From JAFKKS01 sp039808325 (GTDB taxonomy: Bacteria > Pseudomonadota > Alphaproteobacteria > Rhizobiales > Xanthobacteraceae): 11,883 bases of DNA. Position numbers and translations under genes: made by a program. Under the pieces are notes generated by a model that saw only the letters and a list, made by a program, of their open reading frames with translations, searched no databases and had not been told where the DNA came from. The DNA is taken from NCBI GenBank assembly GCA_039808325.1, contig JBDHSU010000119.1:1-11883 (forward strand), given 5' to 3'. Positions within the stretch are counted from its first letter, which is position 1. Each line of letters begins with the position of its first letter. Shown here in pieces: positions 1 to 6,579 of this stretch.

Positions 1-320
1 CGCCGGATCTCGCTCTCGGGCACCACGGTCACTGTCGCGAACTGATCGGTGACGATGGGGAGCGCGCCGACAGGGACATCGGCCAGCGTGGGAGCGACCG
101 GAGGCGGCGTGTCGCTGGGCGCAGGCGTCGTCGCGGGCTGTGCCGCGCGGGCCGGCTGCGCCGGCCGCCGCGGCGGATGGCGCACGATCGGGCTCGGTGC
201 CGTCACAACGATCGCGGGCAACGCGTCCTGTGCGCTCGCCGCGCCTGGCGCGATCCAGGCGCCGAGCGCCGTGGTGCTCATGAGCGCGATGCGAAGATCG
301 ACAAGTCGAAGTGAAATCAC
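1..320 (-). CDS. TonB-dependent outer-membrane receptor, N-terminal part (runs off window)
   Basis: The first 106 residues are visible and the gene continues past position 1. I chose the GTG at 320 because an AGGGG Shine-Dalgarno lies 6 nt upstream (327-331). That start also gives a signal peptide ending ASA-QD near residue 31, whereas the internal ATG at 281 would cut it short. After cleavage comes ALPAIVVTAPSP, which resembles a TonB box (consensus near IVVTA). Next is a Pro/Ala/Arg-rich linker of about 40 residues, then LPIVTDQFATVTVVPESEIR, which looks like the start of a plug domain. Such receptors import metal chelates, haem or vitamins across the outer membrane using TonB-ExbBD energy. 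The linker is too short for a FecA-type signalling domain. The Zur-like operator at 350-366 suggests zinc (ZnuD-like), but the substrate-binding barrel lies outside the window. The protein class is likely; the substrate is inferred from the promoter only. Confidence 0.72.
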   Translation of the reverse strand, partial: MISLRLVDLRIALMSTTALGAWIAPGAASAQDALPAIVVTAPSPIVRHPPRRPAQPARAAQPATTPAPSDTPPPVAPTLADVPVGALPIVTDQFATVTVVPESEIR

Positions 321-349
321 CGGCGGCCCCTGCGTTCTTACGATACGCA

Positions 350-366
350 ATGTTATAACATAACAT
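350..366. promoter_or_regulatory. Zur-like operator (17-bp inverted repeat)
   Basis: The sequence ATGTTATAACATAACAT is a perfect 7-bp inverted repeat (ATGTTAT / ATAACAT) around the 3-nt centre AAC. Its size and arms match what I recall of proteobacterial Zur boxes (ATGTTAT...ATAACAT). The site covers the proposed -10 of the receptor promoter, which is where a repressor would block RNA polymerase. It lies 30 bp upstream of the receptor start and about 105 bp upstream of the divergent sigma factor gene. The inverted repeat is seen directly; assigning it to Zur is from family knowledge. Confidence 0.6.
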
Positions 367-382
367 AAAATGCACATGTCAA
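352..382 (-). promoter_or_regulatory. Promoter of the TonB-dependent receptor gene
   Basis: Read on the minus strand, a perfect -35 TTGACA lies at 382-377 and TATAAC, 5 of 6 to TATAAT, at 357-352. The spacer is 19 nt, slightly long. Alternative hexamers at 17 or 18 nt match the consensus worse. The start point would fall near 345, leaving a leader of about 25 nt that holds the AGGGG ribosome site. The region is AT-rich compared with its surroundings. Confidence 0.5.
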
Positions 383-470
383 CGCCCCTTTGAGACGCTT
401 CGCGGCAAACGGCCTTTCGATTCGGCGAAATCAGTTATGATGTCTTCAGGAGCAGGGAGGGACGCGCGAA

Positions 471-1016
471 ATGTCGGCGCCGGTGGAACTGGTTTGGCTT
501 CTGGCGGCAGTCGCGAAGGGCGACGAGGAGGCCTTCGAGCGCCTCTATGCCGCCACCAGCGCGAAGCTCTACGGCGTCGCCCTGCGCATCTTGCGCCGGC
601 CCGATCTGGCGGACGAGGTCCTGCAGGAAACCTACCTGAAGATCTGGCGCAGCGCCGGCGACTTCAATCCGCGGCTGGCGACGCCGATCACCTGGATGGT
701 CGCGATCGCCCGCAACGGCGCGCTCGATCTCGCGCGCAAGAAGCGGGAGACTTCCATCGAGGACGAGCCGCAGGCGATCGAGACGGCGGCGGAGGAGCGC
801 GATCCGTTGGCGGCGCGCGAGATGACCGACGACCTCAAGCGCCTGCTCGGCTGCATGGGCAGTTTGGAGGAGGATCATCGCCGCGTCCTGCTGCTGGCCT
901 ACTACAACGGCTGGAGCCGGCAGCAGCTCGCGACGAAATTCGAGAAGCCCGTCAACACGATCAAGACCTGGCTGCACCGTGGCCTGATTCAGATCCGGGA
1001 GTGTCTCGGCGCATGA
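471..1016 (+). CDS. ECF (extracytoplasmic function) RNA polymerase sigma factor
   Basis: This 181-residue protein has the usual ECF length and two-domain layout. Region sigma-2 spans about residues 21-88 and includes the -10 recognition stretch DLADEVLQETYLKIW (45-59). Region sigma-4 spans about 124-176, with a helix-turn-helix near 147-171 (WSRQQLATKFEKPVNTIKTW). There is no extra C-terminal domain. The start ATG has AGGGAGG at 454-460, 10 nt upstream. The stop overlaps the start of the anti-sigma gene as ATGA, so the two are translationally coupled. The partner type (RskA) suggests a SigK/ECF19-like sigma held at the membrane and released by a cell-envelope or oxidative signal. The target promoters cannot be told from this window, and I did not find a convincing ECF-type autoregulatory promoter upstream. 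Confidence 0.93.
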   Translation: MSAPVELVWLLAAVAKGDEEAFERLYAATSAKLYGVALRILRRPDLADEVLQETYLKIWRSAGDFNPRLATPITWMVAIARNGALDLARKKRETSIEDEPQAIETAAEERDPLAAREMTDDLKRLLGCMGSLEEDHRRVLLLAYYNGWSRQQLATKFEKPVNTIKTWLHRGLIQIRECLGA

Positions 1017-1981
1017 CTCCCGATCAGAACGAACGCACGACTCTCGATCAAAACGATAAGGACGTGCTGGCGGCCGAGTACGTGCTGGGAACGCTCGATA
1101 GCGAGGATCGCGCGAACGTCGAAATGCTTCTCGCGCTGGACCCGGACTTTGCGGCGACGGTTGCGAAGTGGGAGCGCCGCCTCGGCGAACTCAGCGCGCT
1201 CGTCGAATCCGTCGACCCGCCGAACGACACCTGGGAGTGGATCAAGGTCCGCATCGCCGGCGTGCAGCCGAGCGGGCAGATGTGGCTGCCGGGCGTAAAC
1301 GATCCTCCGCCTCCTCCTCCGGCCCCGGTGGTGGCGGAGGCGTCGCCAGCCTCGGCCGAGGCGGCTGCCGCGAGCGCGACCGTCGCCGCGTCAGCGACCG
1401 ATGACGCGCCGGCGGACGTCGCGGCACTCAAGCGCAGCGTCTCGCGCTGGCGAGGGCTCGCGGCCGTTGGCGCGCTGGCCGCAGCAACGGCGGCGGCGTT
1501 TTTCGTCGCGCGCGACGTTCGCCCCGACCTCTTGCCGGCAAACATGCGGCCGGTGCCGAAGGTCGTCGAGAAGGAGGTTGTGCGCACCGTCGAAGTGCCT
1601 TCGCCGAAAATGGCGGAATATGTCGCGGTCTTGCAAAAGGACGGCGGCCCACCGGCGTTTCTGGTGACGCTCGACATGGAAAAGCACGCGCTCAGTGCCC
1701 GCATGGTCGGCGCGCCGGCCGAAGCAGGGAAGAACTACCAGCTTTGGTTGACGTCCAGCGCCTCGCCGGAGCCGCAGTCGCTCGGCATCGTGGGTGAGGG
1801 CGAGTTCACGGTGCGGCGCAATCTCGCGGCCTACGACGGGCCGACATTGAGCCATGCGACGTTTATGATTTCGCTCGAGCCCGCCGGCGGTTCGGCCACG
1901 GGCAAGCCGTCGGGGCCGCCGATGTTCACCGGCAGGCTGATGCAACTCACGCCGCCGGCGTTTCCGTCGCAGACGCCTTAG
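1013..1981 (+). CDS. Anti-sigma factor, RskA-like, single-pass membrane protein
   Basis: The ATG at 1013 overlaps the sigma stop codon (ATGA), giving 322 residues. Residues about 16-62 (LAAEYVLGTLD..., then E..L..DP.....V..WERRL) match the N-terminal sigma-binding helices of RskA-type anti-sigmas. No cysteine is present, so this is not a zinc-binding (ZAS) type. A Pro/Ala-rich linker with seven-residue-scale proline run covers about 98-138. One transmembrane helix lies at about 148-166, placing the N-terminus in the cytoplasm. The periplasmic RskA C-terminal domain covers about 198-312, with YQLWLT, FMISLEPAGGS and TGKPSGPPMFTG. In this family, proteolysis of the membrane anchor frees the sigma factor. 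The 3' end overlaps the convergent trmL by 4 nt. The role is well supported by domain layout and neighbour; the inducing signal is unknown. Confidence 0.9.
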   Translation: MTPDQNERTTLDQNDKDVLAAEYVLGTLDSEDRANVEMLLALDPDFAATVAKWERRLGELSALVESVDPPNDTWEWIKVRIAGVQPSGQMWLPGVNDPPPPPPAPVVAEASPASAEAAAASATVAASATDDAPADVAALKRSVSRWRGLAAVGALAAATAAAFFVARDVRPDLLPANMRPVPKVVEKEVVRTVEVPSPKMAEYVAVLQKDGGPPAFLVTLDMEKHALSARMVGAPAEAGKNYQLWLTSSASPEPQSLGIVGEGEFTVRRNLAAYDGPTLSHATFMISLEPAGGSATGKPSGPPMFTGRLMQLTPPAFPSQTP

Positions 1982-2451
1982 CATTCCGGCGAGGGGTTCG
2001 CGAATAGCCCGGTCTGGCGCATCGCCTCGCCCGCGGCCATGGCGCACGCCATCGCGACGTTCAGGGATCGCAGCCCCGCGCGCATCGGGATGACGAGACG
2101 CGCATCGGCCGCCGCGTGGACTTCGTGCGGCAGGCCCGCGGATTCGCGCCCGAGCAAAAGCATGTCCGTGCGCTGAAACGCATGATCGACATAGGGCGTC
2201 GCGGCTTTGGTGGTCAGCGCAACCAGCCGCAACGTCCGCTCTTTTCTCCATGCTTCGAACGCGGACCAGGACGCGTGCCGTGTCAGCGAGACATGATCGA
2301 GATAGTCCATCCCGGCGCGGCGGAACGCGCGATCGGTAATCGGGAAGCCGGTCGGCTCGATGATGTGGGCGTCGAGGCCGAAGCACGCGGCCATCCGCAG
2401 GATCGTGCCGGTGTTCTGCGCGATGTCTGGCTGAAACAGCGCGATATGCAT
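1978..2451 (-). CDS. trmL: tRNA (cytidine/uridine-34 2'-O)-methyltransferase TrmL
   Basis: A 157-residue SPOUT-fold methyltransferase, the same length as E. coli TrmL. It methylates the 2'-O of the wobble nucleotide 34 in certain tRNA-Leu isoacceptors, using S-adenosylmethionine as a dimer with a trefoil-knot active site. Visible motifs are MHIALFQPDIAQNTGTILR (1-19), LLLGRESAGLP (98-108) and IPM...RSLNVA (121-133), the last two forming the knot that holds AdoMet. I chose the ATG at 2451 because the protein starts exactly at the family N-terminus and GGAGG lies 5 nt upstream (2457-2461); a longer reading frame to 2553 adds 34 unconserved residues. It is convergent with the anti-sigma gene and divergent from petA. 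A general SpoU-class annotation is the only real alternative. Confidence 0.93.
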   Translation of the reverse strand: MHIALFQPDIAQNTGTILRMAACFGLDAHIIEPTGFPITDRAFRRAGMDYLDHVSLTRHASWSAFEAWRKERTLRLVALTTKAATPYVDHAFQRTDMLLLGRESAGLPHEVHAAADARLVIPMRAGLRSLNVAMACAMAAGEAMRQTGLFANPSPEC

Positions 2452-2829
2452 CCAAGCCTCCGTTTGTTTCCGGTCGGCGACAGCCGCGGCAGGTGTCTTC
2501 GGCGATCGCACGGGGCCGCTTGGCGCCGCAGCGTGCGACCATACCGCTTGCACGGCGCGGCGCGGCGATTCGGAGGGATCGAGGGTGCAACCGTGCCTTT
2601 CCGGCCACGCCCTTGGCTAGAAGTCCTCGCAATCAAGCTGCAAGCCTTTGTATTCACCGGAACAAGCTCTTGCGCTCCCCCGGCAAGGGTGCCAATAAAA
2701 CCTCGCCGTCCGCGTTGCGGGCCCGGGCAGGGCCGGCTCGTGGCGGGCTCGTTTGCCGCCTCCCTAGATCGATCGAGGGGCGCGGGGTTCAGCGCAAGCG
2801 AGTGCTTTGGCCAGAGGAAAGGACTTGAA
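2452..2829. other. Intergenic region between divergent trmL and petA
   Basis: This 378-nt stretch has no protein I can support; the frames through it are extensions of trmL or petA with low-complexity Arg-rich translations. It must hold promoters for both genes. The best hexamer pair I see toward petA is TTGCGC at 2670-2675 and CAATAA at 2693-2698 with 17-nt spacing, which is weak. Shine-Dalgarno sites lie at its two ends (GGAGG for trmL on the minus strand, AAAGGA for petA). I see no clear operator, riboswitch or terminator. Confidence 0.5.
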
Positions 2830-3381
2830 GTGACGACCATTTCTTCGGCCGAACCAACCCGGCGTGATTTTCTCTACATCGCGACGGGTGCGGTCGGTGC
2901 AGTGGGGCTCGCCGCGGTCGCCTGGCCGCTGATCAATCAGATGAACCCGGACGCGTCCACGATCGCCGCTGGCGCGCCGATCGACGTCGACCTAAGCCCA
3001 ATCGCCGACGGCCAGGTCATCAAGGTTTTCTGGCGCTCGATGCCGATCTTCGTCAGCCACCGCACGGCGAAGGAGATCAAGGAAGCGCAGGACGTCGACG
3101 TCAAGTCGTTGCCGGACCCGCAGCCGGACAGCGCGCGCGTGAAGCCGGGTCACGATCAGTGGCTCGTCGTCATCGGAATCTGCACCCATCTCGGCTGCAT
3201 TCCGCTTGCCCATCAGGGCGACTATGACGGCTGGTTCTGTCCGTGCCACGGTTCGCAATACGATTCGTCCGGCCGCGTCCGCCGCGGCCCCGCGCCGCTC
3301 AATCTCGCAGTCCCGCCCTATACATTCGTTTCCGATACCAAGATCCGGATCGGCGACGGTGGTCAGATTTCACGCACTTAG
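2830..3381 (+). CDS. petA: Ubiquinol-cytochrome c reductase iron-sulfur subunit (Rieske protein)
   Basis: This 183-residue protein takes electrons from ubiquinol at the Qo site of the bc1 complex and passes them to cytochrome c1. An N-terminal twin-arginine signal (TRRDFLY, Arg11-Arg12) is followed by a hydrophobic segment at about 15-35, which normally stays as the membrane anchor. The Rieske boxes are CTHLGC (118-123) and CPCHGS (137-142). Cys118, His120, Cys137 and His140 bind the 2Fe-2S cluster, and Cys123-Cys139 form the disulfide. The start is GTG at 2830, set by AAAGGA at 2818-2823 with 6-nt spacing and by the standard distance to the Tat motif. An open frame continues upstream to 2116 but has no Rieske-like content. 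The gene leads the petABC operon, with petB starting 7 nt downstream. Confidence 0.97.
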   Translation: MTTISSAEPTRRDFLYIATGAVGAVGLAAVAWPLINQMNPDASTIAAGAPIDVDLSPIADGQVIKVFWRSMPIFVSHRTAKEIKEAQDVDVKSLPDPQPDSARVKPGHDQWLVVIGICTHLGCIPLAHQGDYDGWFCPCHGSQYDSSGRVRRGPAPLNLAVPPYTFVSDTKIRIGDGGQISRT

Positions 3382-3388
3382 GTTCGAT

Positions 3389-4669
3389 ATGAGCGGACAT
3401 TCCACCTATCAGCCGCAAAACCGGTTTCTGCAGTGGTTTGAAAGCCGTCTGCCGATCGGCGGCCTTATTCATTCAAGCTTCATTGCTTATCCGACACCGC
3501 GCAACCTGAACTACTGGTGGACCTTCGGCGCCATCCTGAGCTTCATGCTCGGCGTGCAGATCGTCACCGGCGTCATCCTGGTGATGCACTACACCCCGCA
3601 CGTCGACATGGCCTTCAACTCCGTCGAGCACATCATGCGCGACGTGAACTACGGCTGGCTGCTGCGGTATCTGCACTCCAACGGCGCGTCGATGTTCTTC
3701 GTTGCCGTCTATATCCATATGTTCCGCGGCCTGTACTACGGCTCGTACAAGGCGCCGCGCGAGGTTCTCTGGATTCTCGGCGTGATCATCTACCTCTTGA
3801 TGATGGCGACGGGCTTTCTCGGCTACACGCTGCCATGGGGCCAGATGAGCTTCTGGGGCGCGACCGTCATCACCAACTTCTTTTCCGCGATCCCGCTCGT
3901 CGGCGAATCGATCACGACCTGGCTGTGGGGCGGTTACGCGGTCGGGAATCCGACGCTCAACCGCTTCTTCTCGCTGCATTATCTTTTGCCCTTCGTGATC
4001 GCGGGCGTTGTCGTGTTGCACGTCTGGGCGCTGCATGTCGCCGGCCAGAACAACCCGACCGGCGTCGAGCCGAAGTCGGATCGCGACACCGTTCCCTTCA
4101 CTCCCTACGCGACCATGAAGGACGCCTTCATGGTCGTCGCCTTCAGCATCGTGTTCGCTTGGTTCGTCTTCTATGTGCCGAACTATCTCGGCCATGCCGA
4201 CAACTACATCCAGGCGAATCCGGGCGTGACGCCGGCGCACATCGTGCCGGAGTGGTACTATCTCCCGTTCTACGCGATCCTGCGTTCGATCCCGAACAAG
4301 CTCGCCGGCGTGATCGCGATGTTCGGCTCGATCGCGATCCTTGCCTTCGTGCCCTGGCTCGACACTTCGAAGGTGCGTTCCGCGAACTACCGGCCGCTCT
4401 ATCGCCAGTTCTTCTGGGTGTTCGTCATCGTGTGCATCCTGCTCGGCTGGCTCGGCTCGAAGCCCGCGGAAGGCGGCTACGTCATCGGCGCGCGCATTCT
4501 CACCGCGTACTACTTCATCCACTTCCTCGTCATCCTGCCGCTGCTCGGTCTGCTCGAGAAGACCAAGCCGCTGCCGCAGTCGATCTACGACTCGGTGCTG
4601 AAGCATCCGACGTCGGCCGGTGGCAAACTCGAAGGTGAGCCGGTGACGGCCTCGGGACGCAAGTCATGA
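3389..4669 (+). CDS. petB: Cytochrome b subunit of the cytochrome bc1 complex
   Basis: A 426-residue integral membrane protein that carries hemes bL and bH and forms the Qo and Qi quinone sites. The four heme-binding histidines are His96, His110, His197 and His211, with the invariant 14-residue spacing in both pairs. The Qo-site PEWY motif is at 287-290, and GYTLPWGQMSFWGATVITN, a conserved cytochrome b segment, is also present. The length fits a proteobacterial cytochrome b with eight transmembrane helices and a short polar C-terminal tail, and no cytochrome c1 is fused to it. The ATG at 3389 has only a weak TTAGG site made partly from the petA stop codon, so coupling to petA is likely. The 3' end overlaps petC as ATGA. 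The gene is also called fbcB. Confidence 0.98.
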   Translation: MSGHSTYQPQNRFLQWFESRLPIGGLIHSSFIAYPTPRNLNYWWTFGAILSFMLGVQIVTGVILVMHYTPHVDMAFNSVEHIMRDVNYGWLLRYLHSNGASMFFVAVYIHMFRGLYYGSYKAPREVLWILGVIIYLLMMATGFLGYTLPWGQMSFWGATVITNFFSAIPLVGESITTWLWGGYAVGNPTLNRFFSLHYLLPFVIAGVVVLHVWALHVAGQNNPTGVEPKSDRDTVPFTPYATMKDAFMVVAFSIVFAWFVFYVPNYLGHADNYIQANPGVTPAHIVPEWYYLPFYAILRSIPNKLAGVIAMFGSIAILAFVPWLDTSKVRSANYRPLYRQFFWVFVIVCILLGWLGSKPAEGGYVIGARILTAYYFIHFLVILPLLGLLEKTKPLPQSIYDSVLKHPTSAGGKLEGEPVTASGRKS

Positions 4670-5523
4670 CGAAGCAACGTTCTCTCGCGGCGCTGGTTTT
4701 CGCCGGCGCATTCGCCATCGTCGCTTCCGCGCCCGCAATGGCCATGGAAGAGACTCCGCATCCGCCGCGCCAGTCCTGGTCGTTCGCGGGTCCGTTCGGC
4801 ACGTTCGACCGGGCGCAACTGCAGCGCGGGTTCAAAGTCTACCACGAGGTCTGCGCGGCCTGTCACAGCATGCATCTGCTCTCGTTCCGCAACCTCTCGG
4901 AGCCGGGTGGTCCTGCATTCACCAAGGCCCAAGTGGCCGCGCTCGCGGCTCAAGCGAAAGTCCAGGATGGGCCGAACGACGCGGGCGAGATGTTCGAGCG
5001 CGCCGGGCGCCCGGCGGATCGCTTTCCGTCACCGTTCCCGAACGACAATGCGGCGCGCGCGGCCAACGGTGGCGCGTTGCCGCCGGACTTCTCGGTGCTC
5101 GCCAAGGCGCGCAGCTACGAGCGCGGTTTCCCGTTGTTCATCTTCGATATCTTCACGCAGTATCAGGAGCAGGGCGTCGACTACATCGTTGCGCTCCTGC
5201 ACGGCTACGAAGACGCGCCGCAAGGCGTCAAGCTTCCCGAGGGCGCGAATTACAACAAGTACTTTCCGGGCCACGCCATCGGCATGCCGAAGCCGATCGA
5301 GGATGGACGCGTCGAATATACGGACGGCACCCCGGCGACGCTCGACAACTACGCCAAGGATGTCGCGGCTTTCATGATGTGGGCGGCCGAGCCGCACCTC
5401 GAGGCACGCAAGCGCATCGGCTTCCAGACGATGATCTTCCTGCTCGTGTTCGCCGGGCTTCTTTATTTCGCGAAGAAGAAGGTCTGGTCGACGGCGCCGC
5501 ACACGCCGGAGCAGCACGCCTGA
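4666..5523 (+). CDS. petC: Cytochrome c1 subunit of the cytochrome bc1 complex
   Basis: This 285-residue protein accepts electrons from the Rieske centre and reduces a soluble or membrane cytochrome c. A Sec signal peptide ends about residue 26 (APAMA-ME). The heme c attachment site is CAACH (63-67), with His67 as one axial ligand; Met207 in GHAIGMPKPI is the expected second ligand. A C-terminal anchor helix lies at about 251-270, followed by KKKVW on the cytoplasmic side. The start ATG overlaps the petB stop (ATGA), which also argues against a petB-petC fusion. It is the last gene of the operon, and a strong intrinsic terminator begins 29 nt after its stop. The gene is also called fbcC. Confidence 0.97.
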   Translation: MTKQRSLAALVFAGAFAIVASAPAMAMEETPHPPRQSWSFAGPFGTFDRAQLQRGFKVYHEVCAACHSMHLLSFRNLSEPGGPAFTKAQVAALAAQAKVQDGPNDAGEMFERAGRPADRFPSPFPNDNAARAANGGALPPDFSVLAKARSYERGFPLFIFDIFTQYQEQGVDYIVALLHGYEDAPQGVKLPEGANYNKYFPGHAIGMPKPIEDGRVEYTDGTPATLDNYAKDVAAFMMWAAEPHLEARKRIGFQTMIFLLVFAGLLYFAKKKVWSTAPHTPEQHA

Positions 5524-5552
5524 CCGGCGTCGCGATCACGCACGACGTGCGC

Positions 5553-5586
5553 AATGCCCGGGCTTGACCCGGGCATTTCTTTTTTT
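5553..5586 (+). terminator. Intrinsic terminator of petABC
   Basis: A perfect 10-bp stem, AATGCCCGGG at 5553-5562 and CCCGGGCATT at 5568-5577, encloses the loop CTTGA. It is followed by TCTTTTTTT at 5578-5586. Stem, short loop and T-run make this a textbook Rho-independent terminator on the plus strand. The stem core ATGCCCGGG-loop-CCCGGGCAT is also a common intergenic repeat in Hyphomicrobiales genomes, so the terminator may have been built from a repeat copy. Confidence 0.92.
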
Positions 5587-5652
5587 GATATGCGACCGTG
5601 ATGAGAGGAGTTGCCGGGGGTTCTCGGCAATGCGACGAGGAAAGACGCTGCG

Positions 5653-6531
5653 ATGACCAAAGCCGTGCTGGGAATCATCGGCGGCTCGGGGATCTACGAT
5701 CTTCCGGGGCTGCGGAACGTTCGCGAGGAAGCGATGGCGAGCCCTTGGGGCGAGCCTTCGGCGCCGCTGCGCCGCGGCGACATCGATGGGCTCCCCGTCG
5801 TGTTTCTGCCACGGCACGACAAGGGGCACCGCCTTTCGCCCTCCGACATCAATTACCGCGCCAACATCGACGTGCTCAAGCGCGCGGGCGTCACCGACCT
5901 GGTGTCGCTCTCCGCTTGCGGTTCGTTCAAGGAAGAGCTGCCGCCGGGGACGTTCGTGCTCATCGATCAATTCGTCGATCGCACCCATAAGCGCGAGAGC
6001 TCGTTCTTCGGCAAGGGCTGCGTCGCGCATGTCTCGATGGCGCATCCGGTGTCGCCGCGATTGCGCATCCACGTCGCCAGCGCCGCGATGGCGGAGGGCA
6101 TCGAAGTCAAGCGCGACGGGACTTACGTCTGCATGGAGGGCCCGCAGTTCTCCACTTATGCCGAGAGCATGACCTACAAGCAGCTCGGCTATTCGGTGAT
6201 CGGCATGACCAACATGCCGGAAGCCAAGCTCGCGCGCGAAGCGGAGATTTGCTACGCGACCGTCGCCATGGTGACGGACTTCGACTGCTGGCATCCCGAT
6301 CATGACGCCGTCACGGTGCAGGACATCATCACGGTGCTGACGGCGAACGCGGAAAAGGCGAAGCGCTTGGTCACGCGCCTCGCCAAGGATTTTCCGCGCG
6401 AGCACGAGCCGTGCCCGATCGGTTCGGACCGCGCGCTCGACACGGCGCTGATCACGGCGCCGGAAGCGCGCGACCCCGAGCGGATGAAGAAACTGGACGC
6501 CGTCGCCGGCCGCATCCTTCGCCCGAACTGA
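5653..6531 (+). CDS. mtnP: S-methyl-5'-thioadenosine phosphorylase
   Basis: A 292-residue cytosolic enzyme that splits methylthioadenosine with phosphate into adenine and 5-methylthioribose-1-phosphate, a step in methionine and adenine salvage. Motifs of the PNP/MTAP type-2 family are GIIGGSGIYDLPGL (7-20), the phosphate-binding PRHDKGHR (53-60), MEGPQFSTYAES (161-172) and TDFDCW with Asp209 and Asp211. In human MTAP the corresponding aspartates select 6-aminopurines, while purine nucleoside phosphorylases carry Asn, so MTAP activity is favoured. I chose the ATG at 5653 for its AGGAAAG site (5638-5644) and its match to the family N-terminus; a start at 5611 would add 14 unconserved residues. 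The adenine product would be used by apt just downstream. Purine nucleoside phosphorylase is a less likely reading. Confidence 0.94.
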   Translation: MTKAVLGIIGGSGIYDLPGLRNVREEAMASPWGEPSAPLRRGDIDGLPVVFLPRHDKGHRLSPSDINYRANIDVLKRAGVTDLVSLSACGSFKEELPPGTFVLIDQFVDRTHKRESSFFGKGCVAHVSMAHPVSPRLRIHVASAAMAEGIEVKRDGTYVCMEGPQFSTYAESMTYKQLGYSVIGMTNMPEAKLAREAEICYATVAMVTDFDCWHPDHDAVTVQDIITVLTANAEKAKRLVTRLAKDFPREHEPCPIGSDRALDTALITAPEARDPERMKKLDAVAGRILRPN

Positions 6532-6534
6532 TAC

Positions 6535-6564
6535 GGGCGGCACCGCGCCGAGCGGTGCCCGCCC
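6535..6564. terminator. Hairpin between convergent mtnP and the His-rich gene
   Basis: GGGCGGCACCGC at 6535-6546 pairs with GCGGTGCCCGCCC at 6552-6564 around the loop GCCGA, with one bulged C. The very GC-rich stem starts 3 nt after the mtnP stop and lies 16 nt past the end of the convergent gene. There is no T-run on either side, so its termination strength is uncertain. It may instead protect the 3' ends of the transcripts. Confidence 0.6.
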
Positions 6565-6579
6565 GCGTGCGCTGTTGCC

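Noticed and set aside
49..363. Plus-strand open frame of 104 residues rich in Gly, Ala and Thr
   Set aside because: It lies opposite the receptor gene, whose signal peptide, TonB box and plug start are recognisable; the plus-strand translation has no known motif and runs across the operator.
390..440. Possible promoter for the sigma factor gene
   Set aside because: TTGAGA at 390-395 has no acceptable -10 at a normal distance, and I could not match an ECF-type pair, so I list no promoter.
437..1012. Upstream extension of the anti-sigma frame through the sigma factor gene
   Set aside because: The translation is Arg/Gly-rich shadow sequence in another frame of the sigma gene; the true start is the ATG at 1013 overlapping the sigma stop.
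2116..2829. Long N-terminal extension of the Rieske frame
   Set aside because: It covers trmL on the other strand and the intergenic region, has no family similarity, and would bury the twin-arginine signal about 240 residues inside the protein.
3473..4606. Large minus-strand open frame opposite petB
   Set aside because: A His/Asp/Arg/Glu-rich mirror of GC-rich codons; petB on the plus strand has every conserved cytochrome b residue.
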